64,000 nucleotides of DNA, taken from positions 3,233,601 through 3,297,600 of the forward strand of contig NZ_LT630337.1 of assembly GCF_900117315.1 (NCBI RefSeq), in the 5' to 3' direction. The stretch is from Bacillus massilinigeriensis (GTDB lineage: Bacteria; Bacillota; Bacilli; Bacillales; Cytobacillaceae). Shown one piece after another: positions 11,201 through 18,374 of the stretch (positions are counted from its first letter, which is position 1; every line of letters begins with the position of its first letter). The notes under the pieces were generated by a model. It saw only the letters and a list, made by a program, of their open reading frames with translations. It was not told where the DNA came from and did not search any database. The position numbers and the translations under genes are program-made.

Positions 11201-11992
11201 ATCTGTTTTTTTCAACAGTCGTTGCGAAACTACATAAGCAATGTCGTCACGAACAATGCTTATTTGAACAAAACGTTCACTAATACGTTTTAGGGAATCT
11301 GAAACATAATTAAATCGGGCGTTACCGAAAAGCATTTCTTGAATCCCTGCAATAAAGCGCAAACGCGTTTTCCCACAAATCTCTCCTACTTCACGTAAGA
11401 AGCCTAAATCTAAAGCTAGCTCCTGCCCCCGACGTCCACGTAAATAATCTAGTAACTCATCAATAACTAGTAATAATCCCTGATTAGGATACTTTTCATT
11501 GAATAGTCCCATCATTTCTTCAAGTGCTTCTTTATTATTTGTTATTTGATCAACTGGAGGGAAACTGAAATCAACACCCCATTTGGCCAAATTATCTTCT
11601 AATGCATTTACTAAAATATCGCGTAATGGGGTTTTAACAGCACCAAATTCGATTCTTATTACCTTAAATTTACCTTCTATTTCTTTTGCCTTTTCTGCAA
11701 CAGAAGAATTCGTTAAATATTTACTTACATTTTCACGTTCGGCAATTGTTGAGATTACACTCATTAAATGAGATTTACCCGTTCCGTAGTTGCCTACTAT
11801 GAATAAACCCTTATTCTCTATAGAATGACTAAACTGTAACTGCTCAAAAATTAAATCATTCAGTTGCTCTGCCATACGTTCAGAAATAACATAAGTTTTT
11901 AATAAATTATTTGCATGTTCTTCTACATTGGCTTCTGTTAATTTAATAATCGATTCAATTGGCTCAAATTGTAGCAAATCTTGATATAGCAT
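8288..11992 (-). CDS. brxC: BREX P-loop ATPase BrxC/PglY-type (DUF6079-like)
   Basis: A 1234-aa ATPase. The Walker A VGNYGTGKSHLM lies near residue 67 and the Walker B region LLLVIDELLDYLRGR near residue 176. The remainder is mostly helical, with long charged stretches in the C-terminal third and a CSEC motif near residue 1100 that may bind zinc with an upstream Cys. BrxC/PglY proteins are the large AAA-type ATPases of BREX and usually exceed 1100 residues. The gene begins 13 nt after brxF with RBS AAAGGAG. Large ATPases of this type are present in every BREX type; assignment to type 3 comes from the partners brxF and pglXI. Confidence 0.85.
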   Translation of the reverse strand: MLYQDLLQFEPIESIIKLTEANVEEHANNLLKTYVISERMAEQLNDLIFEQLQFSHSIENKGLFIVGNYGTGKSHLMSVISTIAERENVSKYLTNSSVAEKAKEIEGKFKVIRIEFGAVKTPLRDILVNALEDNLAKWGVDFSFPPVDQITNNKEALEEMMGLFNEKYPNQGLLLVIDELLDYLRGRRGQELALDLGFLREVGEICGKTRLRFIAGIQEMLFGNARFNYVSDSLKRISERFVQISIVRDDIAYVVSQRLLKKTDEQKSLIREHLKGFTRLYTRLNEDLETYVNLFPIHPAYLTAFERVNIAEKRVALQTISSEIKKIIHTPLPEGSPGLISYDSYWTYIQENATNRSDANIRAVIDKHKILKDRIENAFPVKKKLYQPMALRMINALAVYRLSTEDIHDKVGLTTTELRDDLFLHPTTSIELLLEEDDASDFLKGNIEATMKVIQETVSYQYISTNESNGQYYLDLKKDIDVDSLIQAQAETIEDDKLDHYYFSLLKKAMDLDDNTHVSHVKVWKYNLAWEAHHVMRQGYLFFGAPNERGTAQPERDFYIYMLRPYDKVSFRNEHKPDEIFFEYTRSNEEFDKYLKFYAAAHDLAIDASPATKKLYTSKVEEYQKKLFKWLIENFDSTFEITYKGKKSTVADLRMYILNNPTVKQIVDTAAEFYLTDWFEQKYEDYPSFGKIQGVLTKENMESYVQKALQYINGTDSKMGADLLDGFRLFDKSNKLTINESGYAKWIIDLLEAKGHGQVINHSDLIETIRIKGTPDLQFTKQFSLEPELFVVLLGAMISAGAIEVTIGGKTYNALNLHEYVQLPIKELTQFSHIKKPTGLPITEINAIADLFEVEIPNYEEDMLRRVIVIITEKANNKIAETLSLLQLVKKGFPTWDGQLLNNAEIQEQTKLLEDFKEFCEGVKRYNTPAKMRNLKYDLATIEAQREALETLENLLKLDSQLKNISQLVNYLRVAQPNMGSHSDWSRNVEETLDDIQYALKEHQDISKELVKLNNLKQDYIQLYIEAHDQSRLNAKENLRKTALLNDDRLKALKELANRISILPKEQIVKWEKTLTDLKTCYHVSEDKLQHTQICSECKFRPTDITANEKVILQKLEEELPVIYENWTETLLTNLNDASVKENISLLSTEQQQLIQEFIDSKEFKLPVDVRLIQAINDLLKGIDKVELNLSDIEQMMANGHPLTVEELRKRFEDMLAKAVGTAPSNRVRVMLKK

Positions 11993-12005
11993 AAATTAGT
12001 CTCCT

Positions 12006-12458
12006 TTATTTAATAATAATGGCATCTTGTACAATATATTTTTTATACTCAGGATGACCCGGTTCAGCATGGATCAGTGCATCACCGATAATTTTCCCCC
12101 GCCAAGATATAATTAGTGTTTTATTTCGACTATTATTTTTTATTAGAATCATAGGATCGATTGCTAATGAATTATCAAAAAGTAATTCGTAATAATCTAA
12201 GCAAACTATATCGTCTGGATACTTATCAATTAATTGCTGGAACACCTCTGTAATTCGAAAAGTTCTGCGGTTTATTGGCACATCCTGTAGTAGTAGAGAT
12301 ACTTCAACGTTAACATTTATGTATGGTAACGAGTGATTTTCTGCAAATGTTTTCACTGTATTACCATTTATATAATCGTATACAAAAACTTGTTTGAAGT
12401 ATCGTTCTGATACAACTGATATAGCATTTTTAATCCGTTCAAGTAAATGATTATTCAT
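12006..12458 (-). CDS. brxF: BrxF, BREX type 3 small P-loop-family protein with degenerate Walker A
   Basis: A 150-aa protein, first gene of the BREX operon. The central Walker B-like segment DIVCLDYYELLF, the stretch PMILIKNNSRNKTLIISWRG and the ending HAEPGHPEYKKY match what I recall of BrxF, the small protein specific to type 3 BREX. Where family members have a GxxxxGK(T/S) loop, this protein reads VFVYDYINGNTVKTFAE (residues about 25-41), so nucleotide binding may be lost or altered. AAGGAG precedes the ATG at 12458. Identification is from family memory plus context. Confidence 0.7.
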   Translation of the reverse strand: MNNHLLERIKNAISVVSERYFKQVFVYDYINGNTVKTFAENHSLPYINVNVEVSLLLQDVPINRRTFRITEVFQQLIDKYPDDIVCLDYYELLFDNSLAIDPMILIKNNSRNKTLIISWRGKIIGDALIHAEPGHPEYKKYIVQDAIIIK

Positions 12459-12469
12459 AATAACTCCTT

Positions 12470-12521
12470 CTTGAATGAAAAAGTGTAAACCAAAGTTTTT
12501 TATGTCCTTCCTTCATTCAAG
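12470..12521. promoter_or_regulatory. Inverted repeat in the brxF leader
   Basis: CTTGAATGA at 12470-12478 is repeated in inverse orientation as TCATTCAAG at 12513-12521. The proximal half abuts the brxF Shine-Dalgarno (12464-12469 on the minus strand). It could be an operator or an RNA stem with a 34-nt loop that would sit over the ribosome site. The rest of 12459-12688 is AT-rich and holds no gene I can support. Confidence 0.4.
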
Positions 12522-12688
12522 TTAATCTTTTTACATAAAAACCGTACTCATATTTACAAATTTCACCTAATTGAAAAATATTTTTTCGAAAAAAACTTCC
12601 TAGTCTTCTTCCAATGATAATATTTTCTGTTCCCTACGATATAGAGAAATCCATTAAAAGACTCCAGCTTTTTCCTTCATATAAAATT

Positions 12689-13255
12689 TTATTTAATTTT
12701 CTCAGCCTTAACTTTCTTCTTGGCCCGAACAAGCGTAGATACGGAAATTCCAGTCATATCTTCAACTTGTTTATAAGAGTGATTTTCAAGTAAAGTTAAG
12801 GCATGATTAATTTGCTGCCGAGAAAATTTCTTTGGTCTTCCCTCACGGAAATCGGGATTCTGCTTGGCCAAGATTTTTCCTTCCTGAGTTCGTTCTACAA
12901 TCATATCTCTCTCAAACTCTGCAAACGCCGAAAATATTGTAAAAATTAGCCGACCAGTTGGTGTATTTTCAATAACCCCCATATTTAATACATGTACTTT
13001 AATATTCCTATCAAATAAATGTTTAATGATTTCAAGAGCATCTTGTGTACTTCGAGCAAAACGGTCTAGTTTTGTAACGACCAATGTGTCTCCTTCCTGT
13101 AACATATCAATCAACTTCTGAAATTCAGGTCGCTTTTTGTTTGTCCCTGTATATTTTTCAGAGTATATTTTGTCACAGTTTTCATTCTCTAACTGTTTCA
13201 GTTGAACCTGTAAATCCTGATGCATCGTACTCACTCTTGCATAACCATATTTCAA
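12689..13255 (-). CDS. Serine resolvase/invertase family recombinase
   Basis: Small serine recombinase. The N-terminus KYGYARVST carries the catalytic serine (residue 9 from the TTG start). [16 protein letters not shown] and [16 protein letters not shown] are the conserved catalytic-core segments. The C-terminus ([20 protein letters not shown]) is the helix-turn-helix that binds the recombination site. I prefer the TTG at 13255, preceded by AAGGGGTGG, giving 188 aa; ATGs at 13273 and 13300 would only add non-conserved residues. Such enzymes resolve plasmid or Tn3-family cointegrates or invert segments. No transposase is nearby, so it may be a plasmid-type resolvase. A 30-bp palindrome 90 bp upstream is a candidate site. 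Confidence 0.9.
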   Translation of the reverse strand: MKYGYARVSTMHQDLQVQLKQLENENCDKIYSEKYTGTNKKRPEFQKLIDMLQEGDTLVVTKLDRFARSTQDALEIIKHLFDRNIKVHVLNMGVIENTPTGRLIFTIFSAFAEFERDMIVERTQEGKILAKQNPDFREGRPKKFSRQQINHALTLLENHSYKQVEDMTGISVSTLVRAKKKVKAEKIK

Positions 13256-13641
13256 AAAACCACCCCTTTTCATCAAAATTTGAGATGCATTTATGAACAT
13301 AAGTATTGATTAAGCCTGATACCTTTATTTTATAGTACTATGGTAGCATGTTCAATACTTTGAAGTATTGAACATGATATATCTGCCAATCTTATTCTTA
13401 ACCTGTCAATTTGACAGATAATAAGTGTTCGTTTATTTTGCAAATTTATTTAAAAAAACAGCTATCTTCACATGAGAAGGTTAGCTGTTTTCTTAATTTC
13501 TACATCCATTTTATAAGAACAGATCCATTCACCGGAAATGCGACCGACCTTTTATATAACTTCAAGAATCTTCTATTAACTGGTTACTTATACCAATATG
13601 ATATTATTATTTATAATATTATTTAAAAAGTAGGTGACAAA
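13256..13641. other. Intergenic region between resolvase and DUF1643 gene
   Basis: Besides the 30-bp palindrome it holds the short perfect palindrome CTGTCAATTTGACAG at about 13402-13416. A terminator-like hairpin lies at about 13451-13492 (AAAACAGCTA...TAGCTGTTTT, then TTCTT). What that hairpin terminates is unclear, since no plus-strand gene ends there; it may be left from a lost gene. No convincing coding sequence. Confidence 0.4.
13347..13376. other. 30-bp perfect palindrome, candidate resolvase crossover site
   Basis: CATGTTCAATACTT, a central TG, then AAGTATTGAACATG: two perfect 14-bp arms around a 2-bp centre. Dimeric serine resolvases cut across a 2-bp overlap in sites of about 28 bp. 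A further AAGTATTGA half-site is at 13301-13309. There is no T-run, so it is not a terminator. Confidence 0.5.
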
Positions 13642-14271
13642 ATGGCCAAAAGAAGTTATGACTCAAAACTAGTTAAAATTAGAGGGATAAAGGCAGGAAA
13701 GCGTCAACTAAACAGTAAAGTTGAAATTAGAACTTCTCTGAGGATTCCTTTAAAGAAAGGCATTGCATCCTGTATCCTGATGAATCCAAGTACTGCTGAT
13801 AGCTTAGACTCAGATGATACCATTAACTTTGTTACTGAATACATATATAAGAACATTCCTGAAATCAATTGGATAAGGTTTTATAACCTTTACCCTTTTT
13901 ATGAACCTAAATCAACCAAGATCTATGATTTAATTCATAATTTAACACCATCAGAATACAGTACTGCAATGAATTTAAATAGACTAGAAATTAAGAAAAC
14001 ACTTGAATCAACAACGCATTTATTTCTTGGTTACGGTCAGTGTAGTGGAGATGCAAATGATAAGGCCAGTTATTATGATATCGAAACAGTTAAGTTACTA
14101 AGCATGATTGAGAAGACTTATAAGAATGATATTTTTGTATTCGAAACTTCTCAATCAAATATAATTCTTATCAAAAATAAATATCCTAGACATCCTAATC
14201 CCAATAATGAACACTTTGCTATCAATCATCACAAGTGTCACATTAAGAAGGGATCAATAATACTAAATTAA
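13642..14271 (+). CDS. DUF1643-like protein
   Basis: A 209-aa protein. The core ASCILMNPSTADSLDSDDTI (residues about 44-63), followed by WIRFYNLYPFYEPKST and later FLGYGQCSG, matches the layout of the DUF1643 family (a MLNPSTAD...DDPTI core followed by a N-L-[FY] segment). The function of that family is unknown to me. It has its own RBS (GTAGGTGA) before ATG and stands alone, divergent from the resolvase. The sequence is AT-rich like the rest of the accessory region. Confidence 0.7.
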   Translation: MAKRSYDSKLVKIRGIKAGKRQLNSKVEIRTSLRIPLKKGIASCILMNPSTADSLDSDDTINFVTEYIYKNIPEINWIRFYNLYPFYEPKSTKIYDLIHNLTPSEYSTAMNLNRLEIKKTLESTTHLFLGYGQCSGDANDKASYYDIETVKLLSMIEKTYKNDIFVFETSQSNIILIKNKYPRHPNPNNEHFAINHHKCHIKKGSIILN

Positions 14272-14403
14272 GCGACATAGATTGATAGCCTCCTATGCAA
14301 TTTCAAAGGAAGGAAAAGAATACAAATACTACTATTCCTCATTCAACAGATTCATTACTGAAAATCGTCCCTGCTTATTGTAGAACCAGCACTAAATTGT
14401 AAA

Positions 14404-14432
14404 ATGAGCGCCACCCCTCAAGATTGGCGCCC
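14404..14432. terminator. Hairpin downstream of the DUF1643 gene
   Basis: GAGCGCCA and TTGGCGCC arms flank a short loop, 130 bp after the stop codon. The T-run is weak. It may be a terminator or only an RNA-stabilising stem. Confidence 0.35.
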
Positions 14433-14493
14433 ATTGTTGAATATAGCAAAGGAGATTAGTGTTATAAATATATACCGATGAATTTTTTTGTAC

Positions 14494-14530
14494 AAAAACA
14501 CGCTTACTAAAGTGAAAACGTGTTTTGTTG
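14494..14530. terminator. Bidirectional terminator between convergent accessory genes
   Basis: AAAACACG and CGTGTTTT form an 8-bp stem around a 16-nt loop, with T-rich flank on the plus strand and T-runs on the minus strand. It lies about 40 bp beyond the stop of the SH3/repeat gene on the minus strand. Confidence 0.6.
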
Positions 14531-14568
14531 TTGGCAATAAATTTAGTTTTTATCAAATAAGCAACGCG

Positions 14569-15648
14569 TTATTTCTTTCTTTTGAACTTATTAACTTTTG
14601 AACCCTCAATCCACCCTATTATATGCTCACCATCTATATATGTTTCGATTTTAAGCCAATTCTTTTTCTTTTCGAGTACACTTACCACTGTATCTAATGG
14701 TACTTTTTGAGAAGCAACAGGATTGGTCTTCTTATTAGGGCTTGTTCTTAATAGGGAATCAACTCGAGTAAGACCAATTAAATTAAGATTCTCGTACCTA
14801 GAAAGTCCCTCTTTTTTAATCACCTTTTTTGCATGTGCGTAACCAACAACATATACCCCGCTCGAAAGTGATTCTTTAATCGTTTCTATAATCAGTAAAT
14901 GATTGTCAATTATCAAGCTAACTAATATAAAGAAGAAAGGTACTAAGATAATATCAATGAATTTTTTCACTACATCTTGTCCATAGCTAAATAGTAAATC
15001 TTGTACAAATTTCTTAAAATTCATCTTTTCACTATTTGCAGCTGCTAAACGATAATCAACAATCTCCACAATCTCATCATATGAAAACTGTCGTTTTTCA
15101 TTTACTGTAATTTCACCATATATCTCACTACAATCGTTTTGGTATTTTTGTTTACCTTTAATCTCATATTCCTCTAGTACTTCACTGATCTCTTGAACAG
15201 AAAAGATACTTAGTTGGTTAAATGTATTTGCTAAATTCATTGATTCGTACATTTTGATTGAAGATAATAGGGTTTGACTATAATTAGCCCAATCAATTTG
15301 TGCGATATTGTTAAGTGCTTGTCGGATTCCTTGTGTTTGGCTTGCCCAATCAATTTGTGCGATATTGTTAAGTGCCTGTTGGATGCCTTGAGTTTGGCTT
15401 GCCCAATCAATTTGTGCGAGATTGTTAAGTGCTTGTTGGATGCCTTGAGTTTGACTTGCCCAATCAATTTGTGCGAGATTGTTAAGCGCTTGTTGAATAC
15501 CTTGAGTTTGGCTTGCCCAATTAATTTGTGCGATATTGTTAAGTGTTTGTTGGATGCCTTGAGTTTGGCTTGCCCAATCAATTTGTGCAATATTATTAAG
15601 TGATTGTTCAATACTCGGAGAATAAATTTGATTCTTTAATTTTGGCAT
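14569..15648 (-). CDS. Membrane-anchored SH3-like protein with tandem 19-aa repeats
   Basis: A 359-aa protein of unknown function. After a 16-residue lead, five near-identical 19-aa repeats (LNNIAQIDWASQTQGIQQA type) and a sixth diverged one fill residues about 17-130. A charged middle segment follows. One hydrophobic stretch (VPFFFILVSLIIDNHLLII, near residue 240) is a likely membrane segment. The C-terminal 60 residues (DTVVSVLEKKKNWLKIET...GWIEGSKV) look like a bacterial SH3 domain. I place the start at 15648, since AAGGAGGG lies directly before that ATG and overlaps the alternative upstream start. It is a lone minus-strand gene in the accessory region. Confidence 0.75.
   Translation of the reverse strand: MPKLKNQIYSPSIEQSLNNIAQIDWASQTQGIQQTLNNIAQINWASQTQGIQQALNNLAQIDWASQTQGIQQALNNLAQIDWASQTQGIQQALNNIAQIDWASQTQGIRQALNNIAQIDWANYSQTLLSSIKMYESMNLANTFNQLSIFSVQEISEVLEEYEIKGKQKYQNDCSEIYGEITVNEKRQFSYDEIVEIVDYRLAAANSEKMNFKKFVQDLLFSYGQDVVKKFIDIILVPFFFILVSLIIDNHLLIIETIKESLSSGVYVVGYAHAKKVIKKEGLSRYENLNLIGLTRVDSLLRTSPNKKTNPVASQKVPLDTVVSVLEKKKNWLKIETYIDGEHIIGWIEGSKVNKFKRKK
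15259..15600. repeat. 57-bp tandem repeat array inside the SH3-protein gene
   Basis: Six 57-bp units: five nearly identical and the one nearest 15259 diverged. The unit length is a multiple of three, so copy changes keep the frame. Long open frames on the other strands here are by-products of the repeat. Confidence 0.9.
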
Positions 15649-16080
15649 AAAACCCTCCTTATTCATGATAGTTTAATATTGTAAGTATATTATAATATAT
15701 ATTGTTAAGAGAGGGACTACCCTTATAGTACTCAAAATAAAAATACTGAATCAAAGAGAACGAGAACCTAATTTGTTTAGAGTGTAAATGTTGTACTTTG
15801 GAAACGCGCCTGATTGTTTACAAAGCAAAATCCTTTTTTTGTTCTTGAGACTACTTAACCCACGTAAACAAAGTTTAACTACTAAAATCCTTTTAATATT
15901 CGATTTTTTTGAGCATACTGCGGTATCAGCTTCAAATTTGTCAGCCCCGACAAGCAAATGTTCTGCAACAAACTGCCCTTATTTAACAATCTCTACCGAA
16001 ATTTATAAGAAGGATTTTTTGATGTTTTGTATGAGAAACTGTGGCTTATTTAGTAAAATCTTATTCGGAGGTGTTTAAAG
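15649..16080. other. Intergenic region, no supported gene
   Basis: Holds the promoter and RBS of the minus-strand SH3-protein gene on its left edge and the leader of the plus-strand 295-aa gene on its right. Short overlapping frames of 68 codons (minus) and 96 codons (plus) are present, but neither has a clear RBS or a family I recognise; one could be a decayed fragment. Confidence 0.4.
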
Positions 16081-16968
16081 TTGATATTTGATATGAGTGA
16101 TTATGATAGTACATTAAAATCACTATTAGGGTTTTTAAACTTTCGTAAGGAAGATATAGAAAATGTTTTAGATTTTGTTTACCTTGAAAGTACAGATGTA
16201 GAGGATTTTTTAGAATCATTCGATATTGAAGATAATCATTTGTTAGAAAAGGATGTTGAACTTGTAAGTCTACATAGCACTACCAGTTTTGATAAATGTA
16301 AATCTATTAAAGAATTAGGTATAATTAATTTACAAGATGCCGTAACACAAGAGACACCATTAAAGGATTATTTAAGTAAAAAAGAAATCTATATTAATAT
16401 TAGGGAGAAATACATTTTATATAAAGGTAATAAACTTGATATTAGTGAGAAAACTGATGGTTTCTCTTTAACCGATGCAGAAGAGTATAGGAACCGTGTA
16501 ATACATAAATTTTATGGAGATTTTCAAATCAATGGATTTCTATGCCACTCAAATGTAGTTTCATATGAGGGGTATACTAGAAATAGACCTGAAATTCTTT
16601 TTGATTTAGCCCAATTTTTAAAAAATGATACAATTGAGAGTGATTGGATTAAACATAAGAACAAAGAACATTTTATTATTAAATTTAAGCAACCCCTTAA
16701 TTATTATAAATATTGGACATTTGTGGTTGAATATGAGGATAGTTATTACGGAATTACGAAAGACAATCTAGAATATTTACCAGATGAAGTAATTGAAGTA
16801 AAAGTAAAAAGATGGTTGATTCAAAAATCCCTCTATATTTTGAGATATGGAGTATATGAACTATTTTCTTATGTACATCCAAAAGTAAAAATAGAGCCAA
16901 AAGACATCATGGAAATTATGCCAGAACAAGAATACATTGATAAGTATAAAGTCGAAAATGATTATTAA
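16081..16968 (+). CDS. Unrecognised 295-aa protein of the accessory region
   Basis: Start is TTG at 16081, with GGAGGTG 7 nt upstream; the next ATG (16093) is too far from it. The protein is acidic at the N-terminus and has no membrane segment. VSLHSTTSFDKCKSIKELGI (residues about 62-81), followed much later by YGDFQINGFL and YEGYTRNRPEIL, recalls the H-T...I..G pattern of some ADP-ribosyltransferase-fold proteins, but this is only a resemblance and I assign no function. It stands alone, followed by its own terminator, between the element's replication genes and the SH3-protein gene. A defence or toxin role would fit the setting but is not shown. Confidence 0.7.
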   Translation: MIFDMSDYDSTLKSLLGFLNFRKEDIENVLDFVYLESTDVEDFLESFDIEDNHLLEKDVELVSLHSTTSFDKCKSIKELGIINLQDAVTQETPLKDYLSKKEIYINIREKYILYKGNKLDISEKTDGFSLTDAEEYRNRVIHKFYGDFQINGFLCHSNVVSYEGYTRNRPEILFDLAQFLKNDTIESDWIKHKNKEHFIIKFKQPLNYYKYWTFVVEYEDSYYGITKDNLEYLPDEVIEVKVKRWLIQKSLYILRYGVYELFSYVHPKVKIEPKDIMEIMPEQEYIDKYKVENDY

Positions 16969-16987
16969 TACAGTCCGATAAAGATGA

Positions 16988-17018
16988 GAACACTTTGGAA
17001 ACTAAGTGTTTTTGTTTT
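16988..17018 (+). terminator. Terminator of the 295-aa gene
   Basis: AACACTT, 8-nt loop, AAGTGTT, then TTTGTTTTTT, about 20 bp after the stop codon. Confidence 0.75.
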
Positions 17019-17333
17019 TTATTCCTTTACATTCATTTGCATTTTCTCAATTTCGTTTGTTTTACCTAATAAGGGTTATTGGTAGGATTGACTACTAATT
17101 AATGCTGTCAGTAAATACTCTAATAAAATCTTCCTTAAATACAAGGAGTTACTCAAAAAACCGGTCCTTTGTTGAACAAGCTAAAACATTTTCTTTCAAC
17201 TAACCATTTCGTACTTTAATAAGAAAAGCCGCCAAAAAAGGCAGCTGGATCTTCAACTTTTTCTCCCGTTACTTAAAGAAACAATGGCATTGGTTCAAAT
17301 TCCATAATCTATCATGTCTCATAATAAAATCCG
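17010..17333. other. Intergenic region between 295-aa gene and 46-aa gene
   Basis: AT-rich. Apart from the minus-strand terminator at 17221-17246 I see nothing in it: no open frame with an RBS and no repeat. The left boundary of the replication module may fall here. Confidence 0.4.
17221..17246 (-). terminator. Terminator of the element's minus-strand operon
   Basis: On the minus strand AGCTGCC, a T6 loop and GGCGGCT form a 7-bp stem followed by TTTCTT. It lies about 90 bp past the 46-aa gene. Confidence 0.6.
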
Positions 17334-17474
17334 TTAGTTATATGTTATCATCAATATCTCTATTACAAATTTTGTCTCACGTTCTTCAACAACTTGCCAA
17401 TCAGAAGCAGTAGTGTCTGGTCTGATTGGATCACATTCAGAACCAGTGCCAATTTTATCAACAATAACAATCAT
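17334..17474 (-). CDS. Small 46-aa phage-type protein
   Basis: Too short for a normal ORF cut-off but well formed: ATG at 17474 preceded by AAGGAG, stop TAA at 17336. The N-terminus MIVIVDKIGTGSECDPIRPD, then WQVVEERETKFVIEIL, resembles a class of very small proteins that I associate with Bacillus phage genomes; I recall no function. It is the last gene of the minus-strand operon, about 90 bp before its terminator. The coding evidence is the strong RBS and the family resemblance. Confidence 0.55.
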   Translation of the reverse strand: MIVIVDKIGTGSECDPIRPDTTASDWQVVEERETKFVIEILMITYN

Positions 17475-17566
17475 TATAATACAACTCCTTAATCATAACG
17501 TATTTCCAAACTTCGTTCTCTTTTTTTATATAAAAGGCTTTTTTAATATTCCTTGCTTCAAAACCA

Positions 17567-17935
17567 TTATCGATACTTTCCGGCTCTAATACGTATAGCC
17601 TCAATACACACATTAATCAACTTGTCATCATTAACAGCACAAAAGATTTCAGCCAACGAAACTTGATAATCATTATAAAGAGACATTCCTAGATCAACCA
17701 TTCTTATTGTTGAACCTGTCAAGGCAGCAGCATTATGTCCATTCTCGTCATCAAAAATATCTGCAAGGGGACCACAGCCTAGATCAATATTATCCTTACG
17801 AAAACATTTAAATATTTCAGGATATGCAGCAATATAAATATTTGCTTCATACTCTAAATCTTTACCGGGGCTTAAAGCATATAACTGCATCAACCATTTA
17901 TAATTTTCTAAATGTTCATTGTCAGCAAAATACAT
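17567..17935 (-). CDS. DUF6075/DUF2538-like small protein
   Basis: A 122-aa soluble protein. It starts MYFADNEHLENYKWLMQLY, then has YEANIYIAAYPEIFKC and ends VCIEAIRIRAGKYR. This pattern of a short MYF(A/L)D...N start, an aromatic-rich middle and a final I+IR motif fits the DUF2538/DUF6075 type of proteins from Gram-positive mobile elements and phages; function unknown. AAAGGAAGGG precedes the ATG. It is part of the minus-strand gene string of the integrative element. Confidence 0.6.
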   Translation of the reverse strand: MYFADNEHLENYKWLMQLYALSPGKDLEYEANIYIAAYPEIFKCFRKDNIDLGCGPLADIFDDENGHNAAALTGSTIRMVDLGMSLYNDYQVSLAEIFCAVNDDKLINVCIEAIRIRAGKYR

Positions 17936-18046
17936 ATTATTTCCCTTCCTTTATTCAAAATAAGATTAACTCTTACAGATAACGCAATTAATAAATCTAG
18001 CCATCTATATAAAAATAATTTTGCTATTAATCTATCAATAAATTAT

Positions 18047-18352
18047 TCACCGCTTACCATCGCGCTTTCTCTGGATAAAATCAAAGTAGCGTTTTGCTTT
18101 TAGCAAAACATATTCAAATTCTTTGAAGCTGGCAATTACTTTATAACTAATTGGGGTACTTTTCCCCGGAATATAAGTTTCACGCCACGCCTCCCATTGA
18201 TTATTAGTGTTCTCAATGTATACTGCACTATTTTTCCCTAGCGATTTAGTATATAATTCTCCAGAGAGACAAATAATAAATCCTGCTTGCTTCGCTTTTT
18301 CATCTTTAATTTCCATTTCCGCTATTTCAATCAATTGATAAATTGTAGCCAA
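18047..18352 (-). CDS. Hypothetical 101-aa protein of the integrative element
   Basis: The start is TTG at 18352, with AAGGTG 8 nt upstream. The protein is small, mixed alpha/beta and lysine-rich at the C-terminus (FDFIQRKRDGKR). I do not recognise the family. It lies between the iteron array and the 122-aa gene on the same strand, so it is read after the replication region. Confidence 0.6.
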   Translation of the reverse strand: MATIYQLIEIAEMEIKDEKAKQAGFIICLSGELYTKSLGKNSAVYIENTNNQWEAWRETYIPGKSTPISYKVIASFKEFEYVLLKAKRYFDFIQRKRDGKR

Positions 18353-18374
18353 TTAGTCTACACCTTCATATCTT

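Noticed and set aside
1..12458. DISARM system
   Set aside because: A methylase and a SNF2 helicase are present, but PglZ and the BrxC-type ATPase are BREX hallmarks and no DUF1998 (drmB) gene is seen.
13347..13376. Palindrome as a transcription terminator
   Set aside because: No T-run on either side and no gene ending there.
13411..13626. 71-codon plus-strand frame before the DUF1643 gene
   Set aside because: It runs through a terminator-like hairpin, has no RBS and has very AT-rich codon content.
15237..15611. 124-codon minus-strand and 109-codon plus-strand open frames with repeats
   Set aside because: They are out-of-frame readings of the 57-bp tandem repeat of the SH3-protein gene and have no RBS.
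15751..16078. 68-codon (minus) and 96-codon (plus) frames as possible genes or transposase remnants
   Set aside because: No RBS, mutual overlap, and no family I recognise.
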